Assembly (NCBI GenBank): GCA_013202335.1
Contig: JABMQR010000130.1
Location: 1-25,867 of the forward strand
From: Bacteroidota bacterium
GTDB lineage: Bacteria; Spirochaetota; Spirochaetia; JABMQR01
Reading direction: 5' to 3'
Length of the DNA stretch: 25,867 nucleotides
Shown piece after piece: positions 1-8,110 of the stretch. The position numbers and the translations under genes are program-made. The first letter of the stretch is position 1; the number at the start of each line of letters is the position of its first letter. A model generated the notes under the pieces. The model searched no databases. It was not told the DNA's origin and saw nothing but the letters and a program-made list of their open reading frames with translations.

Positions 1-2
1 AT

Positions 3-902
3 AAAGTTGGTGGTGATATGTTTGCAGAAGAAGTTTGACTTGAACATGATGTATTAACATGTGAAGGCTCAAGTGAAAAACAGTTGAATGACATCAAAGC
101 CCTTGTTGCAAAAACAGGCGGAAATGTAGCATTTATGGTAGACCCTAACGAAGCACCAAACGTAGTACCTATCGGTAAAGCTTTAGAAGATGCAGGCGTA
201 TACTGGGTATCATGGTGGAACAAACCTGAAGACGTTAAAGTCTGGGATTATGACACATGGGTTTCTCACATCGCATTTGATGGAATCAGTGCTGGAGAAT
301 ATACAGCAAGAGAACTTTTTGAATCATTCGGCGGCGAAGGGAAAATTATTGCCCTTCAGGGAATGCTTGCAAACTCAATCGCACAGGATAGATTTGTAGG
401 ACTCAACAATATTCTTGCTGAATACCCCGGTGTTGAGATGGTTGCGTATGAAGCAGCTGACTGGGACAGAAATATTGCATATGAAAAAACCAAAAGCATG
501 CTCGTAGCTAATCCTGACATCAAAGGTGTTTGGGCAGCAAACGATAACATGGCTTTAGGTGCACTTGAAGCACTGAGAAGTGAAGGTCTTGCCGGAACAG
601 TTCTTGTAACAGGAATTGACGGCGTTTCAGAGATTTTTGAAGCAATTCAGAATGGTGAAGCAGCAGCAACAGTTTATAATGATTCAAAATATCAGGCTGG
701 AATCGCTCTTGCAATCGCTCTGGCAGCAAAAAATGGTGAACTTGATGTAGCTTCAATGTCGAAAGAACAACGTCAGTTTTTCGCTGATGCTCTTAATGTA
801 AATGCAGCTAATGTTGATGAAGTAGTAAATGTATATGTAAACGGTACCCCCGATTATAACTTTACCGACCTGTTCGCAAGCTGGTCTCGAGCTATGAACT
901 AA
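3..902 (+). pseudogene. Ribose-type sugar ABC substrate-binding protein, 5' end off window, in-frame TGA
   Basis: Periplasmic sugar-binding protein of the ribose/xylose type (Peripla_BP_4 fold) that would deliver a monosaccharide to the permease genes just downstream. The reading frame is open from the window edge (residues KVGGDMFAEEV), meets TGA at 36-38, then continues uninterrupted to TAA at 900-902. Family features are clear on both sides: the first helix and strand before and just after the stop, then NDIKALVAK, the WDYDTWVSHIAFD stretch, WAANDNMALGALEAL and VTGIDG. The downstream part alone (TTG at 84 or later) would lack the signal peptide and first beta-alpha unit, so it could not be exported. 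No other decay is visible, which suggests a recent nonsense mutation or a sequence error. TGA is an ordinary stop elsewhere in the window, so a recoded genome is unlikely. Family assignment is confident; the broken status is less so. Confidence 0.75.
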
Positions 903-911
903 AGTTCCTAT

Positions 912-939
912 TCACGGCTGTCCATTGCGGCAGCCGTGA
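912..939 (+). terminator. Hairpin directly after the binding-protein gene
   Basis: A perfect 9-bp inverted repeat (TCACGGCTG at 912-920, CAGCCGTGA at 931-939) with a 10-nt loop lies 9 nt after the stop codon. The T-tract after it is weak (ACATTCTTT). It could be a leaky terminator, or a 3' stabiliser that keeps binding-protein mRNA more abundant than permease mRNA, as is common in such operons. Confidence 0.6.
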
Positions 940-960
940 TACATTCTTTACTAAAAAAAT

Positions 961-985
961 CTCCTGCCGTTCAGGCAGGAGTGTT
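961..985 (+). terminator. Second GC-rich hairpin, probable intrinsic terminator
   Basis: A perfect 8-bp stem (CTCCTGCC 961-968, GGCAGGAG 974-981) with a 5-nt loop, preceded by an A-run (953-959) and followed by TGTTATTAT. The A-rich and T-rich flanks fit a bidirectional rho-independent terminator. With the hairpin at 912-939 it separates the binding protein from the transporter and catabolic genes, so those genes need read-through or their own promoter between about 990 and 1150. Confidence 0.6.
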
Positions 986-1121
986 ATTATGTAAGTGAAC
1001 AGGGTATGGACTCAAACATACTCATTTTTAAAAAATGGGATTATTCTCTATTGGTGACTGAGAGTATTGTAGATGACTAAGAATGAGGGGTTGACGAGAG
1101 TTCAGCCTACGCTGATGAATG

Positions 1122-1136
1122 TGCAGTATATCTGCA
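1122..1136. promoter_or_regulatory. Short dyad upstream of the first permease
   Basis: TGCAG-TATAT-CTGCA forms a 5-bp-arm dyad just ahead of the ribosome binding site (GGGAG, 1144-1148). It could be an operator or a small hairpin controlling the permease genes. The arms are short enough to arise by chance. A TTGACG at 1091-1096 could be a -35 element, but no convincing -10 is placed behind it. Confidence 0.25.
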
Positions 1137-1157
1137 TACAAAAGGGAGACTGTTGAA

Positions 1158-2135
1158 ATGAAAGTGATTCAGAAGTTTAAGGGACATTACAGCAAATATT
1201 CAGTTTCCGGACAAATTTTATCACTACTAATTGTTATTTTTATATTTTCAATTGGTACAAAGGGCAATTATCTGACCCTGAATAATATACAGACAATCCT
1301 GGGATTGGCTGGTATCCCTATTATTCTTTGCCTTGGAGTACATCAGGTTATTATAATGGGGGCAATGGACCTTTCGATGGAAGGCATTATTGCACTCTCG
1401 GCAGTGGTAAGCGGTTTCTTGATTAAAAACCCACACACCTCTTTTAATGTTGGATTCTGGATCTTTCCTATAGTCATGAGCATCGGCGGTATCGCCGGTA
1501 TGGGGAACGGAATCATCAATACAAAACTGAGAATGCCCTCTTTTATAACAACGCTGGGAATAAGCTGGGCTATGTTCGGGTTGGCGGTACTTATTAGTGG
1601 GGGGATTTCCATACCCATTAGAGATTTAAGATTTCAAAAAATTATGAACGGAGATTTTTTGGGAATTCCATGGATAACCCTGATTGCACTCCTTGCCTTT
1701 GCTGTTCTGTTTATCATTCAACGCTATACCAGCCTGGGAAAACATATGTATGCTATCGGCGGCGATGAGATACTGGCAAAACAGGCGGGCGTGAATGTCA
1801 CAAAAGTTAAAATTATCATCTTTGCTATAACAGGTGCATTATACGGATTGGCAGGTTTGTTCCTTGTAGCAAGATTGAACAGTTCGGCGGCGAGGTTGGG
1901 CAATAACACCCTGTTTCCCGCAATGACTGCTGTTGCAGTTGGAGGCGTCTCCTTATCCGGTGGTGTCGGCGGGGCACTGAATGCTGTCCTGGGTACCATA
2001 ATTGTTGTTGCTTTAAATAATGGTCTGGTTTTGATGCAGGTTAATCCCTATGCGCAAAGTGCGGTGAATGGAATTGTCCTGATATCCGCAGTAGCTCTGA
2101 CTATTAACAGAAAGAAAATTGGTCTGATCAAATAG
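1158..2135 (+). CDS. Sugar ABC transporter permease, RbsC/BPD_transp_2 family (first of two)
   Basis: Integral membrane subunit of a monosaccharide importer. The 325 residues are dominated by hydrophobic helices and carry the family signature region near residue 70 (MGAMDLSMEGIIALSAV, compare the usual GGIDLSVGS) and the C-terminal AVAVGGVSLSGGVGGALNAVLG loop that contacts the ATPase. I chose ATG 1158 because GGGAG lies 9 nt upstream; an in-frame ATG at 1119 would add 13 residues without a clear ribosome binding site. The stop overlaps the ribosome binding site of the ATPase gene. Its partner permease is at 3680-4663, so the transporter probably has a heterodimeric channel. Substrate unknown. 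Confidence 0.88.
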   Translation: MKVIQKFKGHYSKYSVSGQILSLLIVIFIFSIGTKGNYLTLNNIQTILGLAGIPIILCLGVHQVIIMGAMDLSMEGIIALSAVVSGFLIKNPHTSFNVGFWIFPIVMSIGGIAGMGNGIINTKLRMPSFITTLGISWAMFGLAVLISGGISIPIRDLRFQKIMNGDFLGIPWITLIALLAFAVLFIIQRYTSLGKHMYAIGGDEILAKQAGVNVTKVKIIIFAITGALYGLAGLFLVARLNSSAARLGNNTLFPAMTAVAVGGVSLSGGVGGALNAVLGTIIVVALNNGLVLMQVNPYAQSAVNGIVLISAVALTINRKKIGLIK

Positions 2136-2142
2136 GAGCAGA

Positions 2143-3666
2143 ATGATGAACAAAAAAGTAGTTGCTGAACTGAAACAGATCAGGAAAAGTTTTCCCGGGG
2201 TACAAGCTCTTAAGGGGTTTGATTTTACTATATATGAACATGAAATTCTGGGCCTTGTCGGGGAGAACGGTGCTGGTAAAACAACACTCATGAAAATACT
2301 GAACGGTATTTATCAGGCTGATGGTGGTGAATATTTTCTAAGAGGGAAGAAAAGTACCATCAAGGATCCTCTGGATGCCATCAAAGAGGGTGTGGGTATG
2401 GTTTTTCAGGAAGGCTGTACCTTGCCGAATCTGACGATTGCTGAGAACCTTTTTCTCTGTCATGAAGATATATTTAAGAAAAATGGATTTCTTCAAACAA
2501 AAAAAATGAATGAAGCGGCCGAAGAGGTGACTAAAGAGATTGGATTGTTTGTTGCATCGACGACAGTCTGTAATCGTTTGACACCTGCGCAGAGGCAAAT
2601 GGTGGAAATATCCCGATTACTATGGCTATCAAAGTTGTATGGCAAGAAGAACCCCATATTGATCCTTGATGAACCTACTACCGTGTTACTTGAGAAAGAG
2701 GTCGATAATCTTTTTACTATTCTTAAAGAGGTGAAAAAAAAGGCTTCCATAATCCTTATATCTCACAGGTTGGAAGAGATAGTTGAGAATTCAGATCGCA
2801 TAGCGATATTCAAGGATGGTGAGTTTGTCACGGAAATGATGCAGGCTGAGGCCGATATTGTGAAAATTGAACAGCTTATGGTTGGAAGGGAACTGGCAGA
2901 TGAGCACTACCGTGAGAGTGAACAGCGCACACCTGAGGAAGAGGTGTTTCTTGAAGTAAAAGATCTCTCTCTGAAACAATTCTTTGCACCGATATCGTTC
3001 AAGGTTCACAAAGGAGAGATTGTCAGCATTGTTGGACTTATCGGATCCGGAAAAGAGGAACTTTGCCAATGTATAGCTGGAATTATGAAGGCAGATCAGG
3101 GTGAAATCAGTATTTTGGGAAAACCTGTCAAAATTGATTCTCCCAAAGATTCAATTCGGTATAAGTTGGGATATATCCCGATTGACAGACGCCAGCAGGG
3201 ATTGGCTATCGATATGGATATCGTTGAAAATATCAACATGCTGGTTTTTGACCGGCTCAAGAAGGGTGGTCTGCTCAATAAGAAAAAAGAGCTGGAGAAT
3301 GCTAAAAAATGGGCGGATGAGACCCAGGTCAAAGCCCCCAGTATGCGAGCTAAGTGTGGTAATCTTAGTGGTGGAAACCAGCAGAAGGTAGTAATTTCCA
3401 AGTGGCTTTCTGCAGATTCACAATTTTTAATTTTGGATCACCCAACAAGGGGAATTGACGTCGGTGCTAAAGATGAAATTTATCACCGGATAAGGGAACT
3501 GGCCAATGAAGGGAAAAGTCTATTGGTAATGTGTGACACCCTTGAAGAGGATATCGGCCTATCGAATCGGATGCTGATTATGAAAGACGGCTTGCTGGTA
3601 GAAGAGGTTCAGTGTCCTTCGGATGCTAAACCGGCGCCAGTAGATGTTATCGCATCAATAGTGTAA
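2143..3666 (+). CDS. Sugar ABC transporter double ATP-binding protein (RbsA/MglA type)
   Basis: Cytoplasmic ATPase with two fused nucleotide-binding domains (507 aa, usual length) that powers the flanking permeases. Domain 1: Walker A GENGAGKTT at about 40-48, degenerate signature LTPAQRQ, Walker B LILDEP with Asp176/Glu177, H-loop ISHRLEE. Domain 2: Walker A GLIGSGKEE at 298-306, full signature LSGGNQQKV, and Walker B LILDHPTRGID, where the catalytic Glu is replaced by His433. Walker A1 with signature 2 and Glu177 would make one competent site; Walker A2, signature 1 and His433 make a degenerate site. Domain asymmetry is normal for this family; the His replacement is less usual. GGAG at 2135-2138 serves ATG 2143 or, with better spacing, ATG 2146. 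Confidence 0.92.
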   Translation: MMNKKVVAELKQIRKSFPGVQALKGFDFTIYEHEILGLVGENGAGKTTLMKILNGIYQADGGEYFLRGKKSTIKDPLDAIKEGVGMVFQEGCTLPNLTIAENLFLCHEDIFKKNGFLQTKKMNEAAEEVTKEIGLFVASTTVCNRLTPAQRQMVEISRLLWLSKLYGKKNPILILDEPTTVLLEKEVDNLFTILKEVKKKASIILISHRLEEIVENSDRIAIFKDGEFVTEMMQAEADIVKIEQLMVGRELADEHYRESEQRTPEEEVFLEVKDLSLKQFFAPISFKVHKGEIVSIVGLIGSGKEELCQCIAGIMKADQGEISILGKPVKIDSPKDSIRYKLGYIPIDRRQQGLAIDMDIVENINMLVFDRLKKGGLLNKKKELENAKKWADETQVKAPSMRAKCGNLSGGNQQKVVISKWLSADSQFLILDHPTRGIDVGAKDEIYHRIRELANEGKSLLVMCDTLEEDIGLSNRMLIMKDGLLVEEVQCPSDAKPAPVDVIASIV

Positions 3667-3679
3667 TGAGGAGATAAGA

Positions 3680-4663
3680 ATGAGTCGATCAATCAAACCG
3701 TCTTCAGAGTCGGGAAACAAAATAACACATAAAAAGCAGATACCGGCAATATATTTTTCTCTGGGAATGCTGGCTCTGTTTGTTATTATTTTTTATATCG
3801 GAAACCGCAGTTTTCTCACAAGATATAATCTGTTGGCAATCGGTACTGCAGCATCAATTCTTCTTGCTGTAGGGCTTGGTCAGGTCTGTTCGATCCTAAC
3901 TGGTGGTATAGATCTCTCGGTTGGTGGAATTATGTCACTGGTTTCAGTTGTACTTATGAGTACGCTTGAAAGGTTTGGGTTCTTTGCTTTTGTCATAAGT
4001 TTAGCTGTAGGACTTCTTGCAGGTCTGATTAATGGTTTGATTAATGCAAAACTGCGAATTCCCTCGTTTATTACCACGCTGGGAACAGGTGGAATCTTTG
4101 TCAGTATTTCATATATCATTTCAGCTAAACCGCTCTCGGCACCATCTTCTTCGTATCAATTGCTGGAATTCATCAACGGTGATGTTCTTGGATTGAAAAA
4201 TGTCATGATTATCGGTGCTGTAGTATTTGTAATTTTCCTGATTTTCCAAAAATATACGATAACCGGAAGAAGTATTTTGCTCATGGGAAGTAATGAAAAA
4301 ATGTGCTGGATGTCCGGCGTGAATGTTTTTAAAATAAGAACCCTGGCGTTCACACTCTCCGGAGTAGGGGCTGGAATTGCAGGAATTCTGCTTTCCGGAG
4401 CACTGTTCAGCGGATACCCGACATTGGGGAATACCTATATTCTTAATTCAATCGCTACGGTTGTGGTGGGTGGTACAGCGATGACCGGAGGTGCCGGCGG
4501 AGTAGTTAATACGCTGGTAGGTGCATTGATCATGAGTGTGCTTAACAACGGTATGAATGTTATTGGTATTGATGTATATGCTCAGCAGACATTTTTAGGA
4601 GTTTTAATAATTGCTGCTGTTGCAATATCTTTTGACCGAAGCAAATTGTCAGTTATAAAGTAG
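3680..4663 (+). CDS. Sugar ABC transporter permease, RbsC family (second of two)
   Basis: Second membrane subunit (327 aa) of the same importer. It has a charged N-terminus, then about eight to ten hydrophobic segments. Near residue 75 is the family motif TGGIDLSVGGIMSLVSVV, more canonical than in the first permease. The ATPase-contact region ATVVVGGTAMTGGAGGVVNTLVG lies near the C-terminus. GAGGAG (3668-3673) sits 6 nt before the ATG and 2 nt after the ATPase stop, so translation is coupled. The two permeases resemble each other only at family level (both have NAKLRIPSF or TKLRMPSF and a TTLG helix), so they are diverged paralogues, not a recent duplication. Confidence 0.9.
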   Translation: MSRSIKPSSESGNKITHKKQIPAIYFSLGMLALFVIIFYIGNRSFLTRYNLLAIGTAASILLAVGLGQVCSILTGGIDLSVGGIMSLVSVVLMSTLERFGFFAFVISLAVGLLAGLINGLINAKLRIPSFITTLGTGGIFVSISYIISAKPLSAPSSSYQLLEFINGDVLGLKNVMIIGAVVFVIFLIFQKYTITGRSILLMGSNEKMCWMSGVNVFKIRTLAFTLSGVGAGIAGILLSGALFSGYPTLGNTYILNSIATVVVGGTAMTGGAGGVVNTLVGALIMSVLNNGMNVIGIDVYAQQTFLGVLIIAAVAISFDRSKLSVIK

Positions 4664-4679
4664 ATGAGGTATCTAAAAA

Positions 4680-4707
4680 TTGCCTATTTTAGAATGCAAT
4701 ATATTAT
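4680..4707 (+). promoter_or_regulatory. Possible internal promoter before the dehydrogenase genes
   Basis: The 97-bp gap after the second permease is AT-rich and holds TTGCCT (4680-4685), a 16-bp spacer and TATTAT (4702-4707), a fair sigma-70 match about 50 nt before the SDR start. It could let the catabolic genes be transcribed separately from the transporter. No operator is obvious. Confidence 0.35.
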
Positions 4708-4760
4708 AAGTAAGTTTATTATTTTGCAGAAGCCTCAGTTGTAAAAAGTAGGGGGGTAAT

Positions 4761-5555
4761 ATGGATTTAGAGTTAAAAGGAAAGCAGGTATTCATTACCG
4801 GCGGCAGTGTGGGAATCGGTTTGGCTGTTGCCAAAGCCTTTGCCCGTGAGGGAGCCCAGGTTGCAATTGGTGCCCGCAATGCTGAACGTGTTAAAAAAGA
4901 GGCCGCAGAAATTGCAGAGGAGTTCGGCGTTAAAACTCTTGGTATTTCGATGGATGTCACCAAACCTGAGGATATTGAGAATGCCTGCGGGATAATTGAG
5001 AAAGAGTTCGGCGGACTGGATATTCTTATTAATAATGCAGGTTCCGGAACAGAGGAAACGGTAATGAATTCCGAGGATGATAAATGGTATGCTATTTGGG
5101 ATCTTCATGTTATGAGTGCCGTTCGAACAGCAAGGGCATTTGTTCCCTTTATGAAGAAAAGGGGCGGAGGAGTTATACTTAATACTGCCTCGATTTGTGC
5201 AACACAGCCTCTCTGGTATGAACCTATTTATAATACTACAAAAGCGGCCCTTCTCATGTTGGGAAAGTGTCTGGCCACTGAACTTATCTCTGACAATATT
5301 CGGGTGAACACCATTAGTCCCGGACTGGTTTTAACCCCGGACTGGTGGAAGACGGCAGGAATTCTTTCTGAGAAAGAGGGGATCACCCCAAAAGAGTATC
5401 TGGATAATATAGCCAAAGAAAACACCCCCATTAATCGATTTTCATCTCCCGAGGAGATGGCTGAAACCTATATTTTCCTGGCTTCAGACAGGGCAAGTTA
5501 TGCTGTTGGGTCGAACTACTACATGGATGGCGGATGGCTGAATACTATCAGTTGA
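4761..5555 (+). CDS. SDR-family NAD(P)-dependent oxidoreductase
   Basis: Classical short-chain dehydrogenase of 264 aa, annotated in homologues as a FabG-like or sugar/polyol dehydrogenase. Visible motifs: cofactor loop TGGSVGIG at 13-20, NNAG at 91-94, catalytic Ser144 (NTASICATQ) and Tyr157-x3-Lys161 (YNTTK), and a C-terminal YYMDGGW. The usual tetrad Asn in the helix-4 motif (VNL) appears to be His116 (WDLHVM), a substitution also seen in some SDR groups. GARNAER after strand 2 supplies an Arg that may favour NADP. A strong G-rich ribosome binding site (AGGGGGG) precedes ATG 4761. In this cluster it probably oxidises or reduces the imported sugar or an intermediate; the substrate is not readable from sequence. 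Confidence 0.88.
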   Translation: MDLELKGKQVFITGGSVGIGLAVAKAFAREGAQVAIGARNAERVKKEAAEIAEEFGVKTLGISMDVTKPEDIENACGIIEKEFGGLDILINNAGSGTEETVMNSEDDKWYAIWDLHVMSAVRTARAFVPFMKKRGGGVILNTASICATQPLWYEPIYNTTKAALLMLGKCLATELISDNIRVNTISPGLVLTPDWWKTAGILSEKEGITPKEYLDNIAKENTPINRFSSPEEMAETYIFLASDRASYAVGSNYYMDGGWLNTIS

Positions 5556-5564
5556 GGAGAAAAA

Positions 5565-6611
5565 ATGGCTGAAATGATGAAACGGGCGGTCATGACTGCC
5601 CCCAAAATTATAGAATATGATAAAACGGAAATTCCGGAGATCGGGGTGGATGATGTCCTGATTAAAATCATGCAAATTGGTGTGTGCGGAAGTGATATTC
5701 ATGTCTATCATGGGATACATCCCTACACCTCCTATCCTATAGTTCAGGGTCACGAAACCTCAGGGCGGGTGGTCAAGGTGGGCAGTGCGGTAACTTCGCT
5801 GAAAGTGGGGGATAAGGTCGTGCCGGAACCCCAGGTTTATTGTGGCACCTGTTATCCCTGTACTCACGGATTATACAATATCTGTAATGAGTTGAAAGTG
5901 ATTGGTTTTCAGCAGAATGGTACAGCTGTGGACTACTTCACCTATCCAGCCAGAATGTTGGTGAAACTGCCTGAACATATGAGTTATGCAGAAGGGGCTA
6001 TGATTGAGCCTCTTTCAGTTGCGGTTAGAGCGGTGAAAAAAGCCGGAGATATTATTGGGAAACAGGTTCTGGTCATCGGAGCCGGACCTATTGGTAATCT
6101 GGTAGCTCAGACTGCCCGGGGGCTTGGTGCCTCTGCAGTTATGGTTTCAGATATCAATGCATTTCGGTTGGAAAAAGCAAAAGAGTGCGGAATCGACTAC
6201 TCAGTAGATGTTTCAAAAAGCGATCTTGAAAAAGAGATAGATTCCTGTTTTGGTACAGAAGTTAAAGCTGATGTAATATTTGAGTGCTCCGGTTCCCAGC
6301 CGGGAATGGATGCAGCAGTCAAATGTGCCAGAAAAGGCACCGATATAGTCGTTGTGGCTGTATTCAGCGGAAAACCTACGGTAGATATGGCAAAAGTGAA
6401 TGAGGCTGAACTAAGATTGATAGGTACAGCCCGTTATAATATTGATGATTTCAGAACGGCAATAGAACTGGTTGGTACCGGCAAGGTACAACTCGTACCG
6501 CTTATAACAGACGAGTTTGATTTTTATTCATATAACCAGGCTTATCAGAAGATAGATGAGCATCCGGAATCAACTATGAAAGTGATGATTCAGGTAAATG
6601 AAGACAACTGA
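5565..6611 (+). CDS. Zinc-dependent medium-chain polyol/sorbitol-type dehydrogenase
   Basis: MDR alcohol dehydrogenase (348 aa) resembling sorbitol, xylitol and threonine dehydrogenases. Catalytic zinc ligands are Cys41 (GVCGSD), His63/Glu64 (GHE) and probably Glu148 (IEP). The structural zinc lobe is complete: Cys93, Cys96, Cys99, Cys107. The Rossmann motif GAGPIG is at 172-177, followed by Asp in VSDIN, which fits NAD. The ribosome binding site GAGGAG overlaps the stop of the SDR gene, so the two are translationally coupled. Expected role: oxidation of a secondary alcohol on a sugar or polyol to a keto group ahead of the isomerase-like and kinase genes. Family is confident, substrate is inferred only. 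Confidence 0.9.
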   Translation: MAEMMKRAVMTAPKIIEYDKTEIPEIGVDDVLIKIMQIGVCGSDIHVYHGIHPYTSYPIVQGHETSGRVVKVGSAVTSLKVGDKVVPEPQVYCGTCYPCTHGLYNICNELKVIGFQQNGTAVDYFTYPARMLVKLPEHMSYAEGAMIEPLSVAVRAVKKAGDIIGKQVLVIGAGPIGNLVAQTARGLGASAVMVSDINAFRLEKAKECGIDYSVDVSKSDLEKEIDSCFGTEVKADVIFECSGSQPGMDAAVKCARKGTDIVVVAVFSGKPTVDMAKVNEAELRLIGTARYNIDDFRTAIELVGTGKVQLVPLITDEFDFYSYNQAYQKIDEHPESTMKVMIQVNEDN

Positions 6612-6655
6612 GGCAATTTCAAAAATTGAATGATTCTCATCTAAGGAGATAAGAT

Positions 6656-8098
6656 ATGGATACTAAACTGCGAATTGTTCTGGTTTGCGGAATTCACCAG
6701 AATATGCCCGGGGATGATGAAGGACTCTATAAGCGCATTATTACCCAAATGCAGGGTATGCAGGATAAATTGGGATATGAACTGCTGGTTATCACCGATC
6801 CTTTGCGGAATGAAGAGGCTGCGGAACGGGCGGTAAAATATGTGAATGATAATGAAGCGGACCTGGTCATGCTTTTCAATGCATCTCTTCCCTACGGTAG
6901 AATCATTCTCCCCTTTGGAAAGGTTAAATCAGCAATAGGTCTCTGGTCTGTACCGGAACCTACAGAAAACGGCGTTCTTCAGCTCAACTCCTTTTGCGGT
7001 TTGAATATGCTGGGATCAATACTGAAAAATTATTTTCCCGATGATGATATCAAATATAAGTGGTTTTACGGAATGCCCGACAGCGGGATGTTTCTGGAGC
7101 GGTTTGAGGTAACACTCCGTGCTTTGAGAGCTCTTAAAAGTCTCAAAACAGCACGTATCGGCCAGATTGGTGATCTTGCAGACGGCTTTGAAAACCTCTA
7201 TATAGATGAACGTGAGTTGAGAAATAGATTTGGAACCCATATCCAGACCAGACATACCGTTGAAGAGATGGTTTTACGGGCTGAAAAAGTGGGAACCGAT
7301 CAAATAAGTAATAAAATGGATGGAATTCTCGGAGAAGGATCATGGAATAAAAACAGGGTTTCCAATCGGGAATTTGAGAAATTCGTTCGGTTGAGCATTG
7401 CATTTGAAGAGTTTGCTGCTGAGTACCAGTATGATGCCCTGGCTGTAAGCTGCTGGAGCCGTTTTCAGGAAGTCTATGATGTTGCCGTGTGCGGTGCGAT
7501 GAGTCGTCTAAACGAAAAGGGTATTGTTGCACCATGTGAAGCGGATGTGACAAGTGCCGTTGCAATGCTGCTTTTAAATGGATTAAATGAGGGGAAATCC
7601 AGTCTCAATGATATGGTCTCCCTTGATGAGAAAGATGACAGCCTTTGCCTCTGGCACTGCGGTGTTGCACCAGGATGCTGGTCTGATAAGAACGGCGTAA
7701 CCTGGGATGCTCATTTTAATATCGGCCACTACGAGGACAAGAAATGGATTGGACGCGGCGTTGTTGCAGATATGAATTTTCAACCAGGACCAGTGACAGT
7801 TTTTGCTATGCAGAATAATTTTGATGAGTTGTTCATTCTTACTGGTGAAATTATGGAAAATAAGAGAGGTTTCAGTGGATCCGGAGGTTGGATGAACAAC
7901 CTTAAACTGAATGATCAATCTGTCTCCATGAAAGATCTCATAAATACTATTTCAGTATCCCGGGTCAATCATCATTACCCTGCCGCAAGAGGTAATCTGG
8001 TAAATGAATTGAATGAACTTGCTTTTTGGAAGGATCTGAATGTAATAAGTCCGGTTCCTTATAAATCATATATGCAGAAATTTCCAAGTTGGAAATAG
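6656..8098 (+). CDS. L-fucose/L-arabinose isomerase-like protein
   Basis: A 480-residue cytoplasmic protein of the FucI/AraA-like aldose-ketose isomerase superfamily, shorter than E. coli FucI. The N-terminal half alternates beta and alpha units (VLVCGIHQ, ELLVITDPL, DLVMLFNAS, ARIGQIGD). The C-terminal half holds probable metal and catalytic residues: Glu295 in PCEADVTSAVAM, His334 in LWHCG, and His439/His440 in NHHYPAARGN. The tail NLVNELNELAFWKDL matches the end of fucose-isomerase-like proteins. AGGAG lies 8 nt before ATG 6656. A small AT-rich hairpin (6614-6628) lies in the 44-nt gap. It should interconvert an aldose and ketose, or act on a related substrate, using Mn or a similar metal. 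Specificity is unknown. Confidence 0.82.
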   Translation: MDTKLRIVLVCGIHQNMPGDDEGLYKRIITQMQGMQDKLGYELLVITDPLRNEEAAERAVKYVNDNEADLVMLFNASLPYGRIILPFGKVKSAIGLWSVPEPTENGVLQLNSFCGLNMLGSILKNYFPDDDIKYKWFYGMPDSGMFLERFEVTLRALRALKSLKTARIGQIGDLADGFENLYIDERELRNRFGTHIQTRHTVEEMVLRAEKVGTDQISNKMDGILGEGSWNKNRVSNREFEKFVRLSIAFEEFAAEYQYDALAVSCWSRFQEVYDVAVCGAMSRLNEKGIVAPCEADVTSAVAMLLLNGLNEGKSSLNDMVSLDEKDDSLCLWHCGVAPGCWSDKNGVTWDAHFNIGHYEDKKWIGRGVVADMNFQPGPVTVFAMQNNFDELFILTGEIMENKRGFSGSGGWMNNLKLNDQSVSMKDLINTISVSRVNHHYPAARGNLVNELNELAFWKDLNVISPVPYKSYMQKFPSWK

Positions 8099-8110
8099 GA
8101 GTAATATAAT

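Noticed and set aside
36..38. TGA read as Trp or Gly through an altered genetic code
   Set aside because: TGA ends other intact genes here (for example at 5553-5555 and 6609-6611), with ribosome binding sites of the next genes right after.
36..74. Selenocysteine insertion
   Set aside because: Loop features of a bacterial SECIS are not evident and sugar-binding proteins of this family are not known selenoproteins; kept only as a weak alternative.
84..902. Treating the TTG at 84 as the true start of the first gene
   Set aside because: Family sequence extends upstream of it in the same frame, on both sides of TGA 36-38, and the shortened protein would lack a signal peptide.
7143..7565. 140-codon minus-strand open frame opposite the isomerase-like gene
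   Set aside because: Antisense shadow with low-complexity composition (many Gln, His, Ser) and no start signals.
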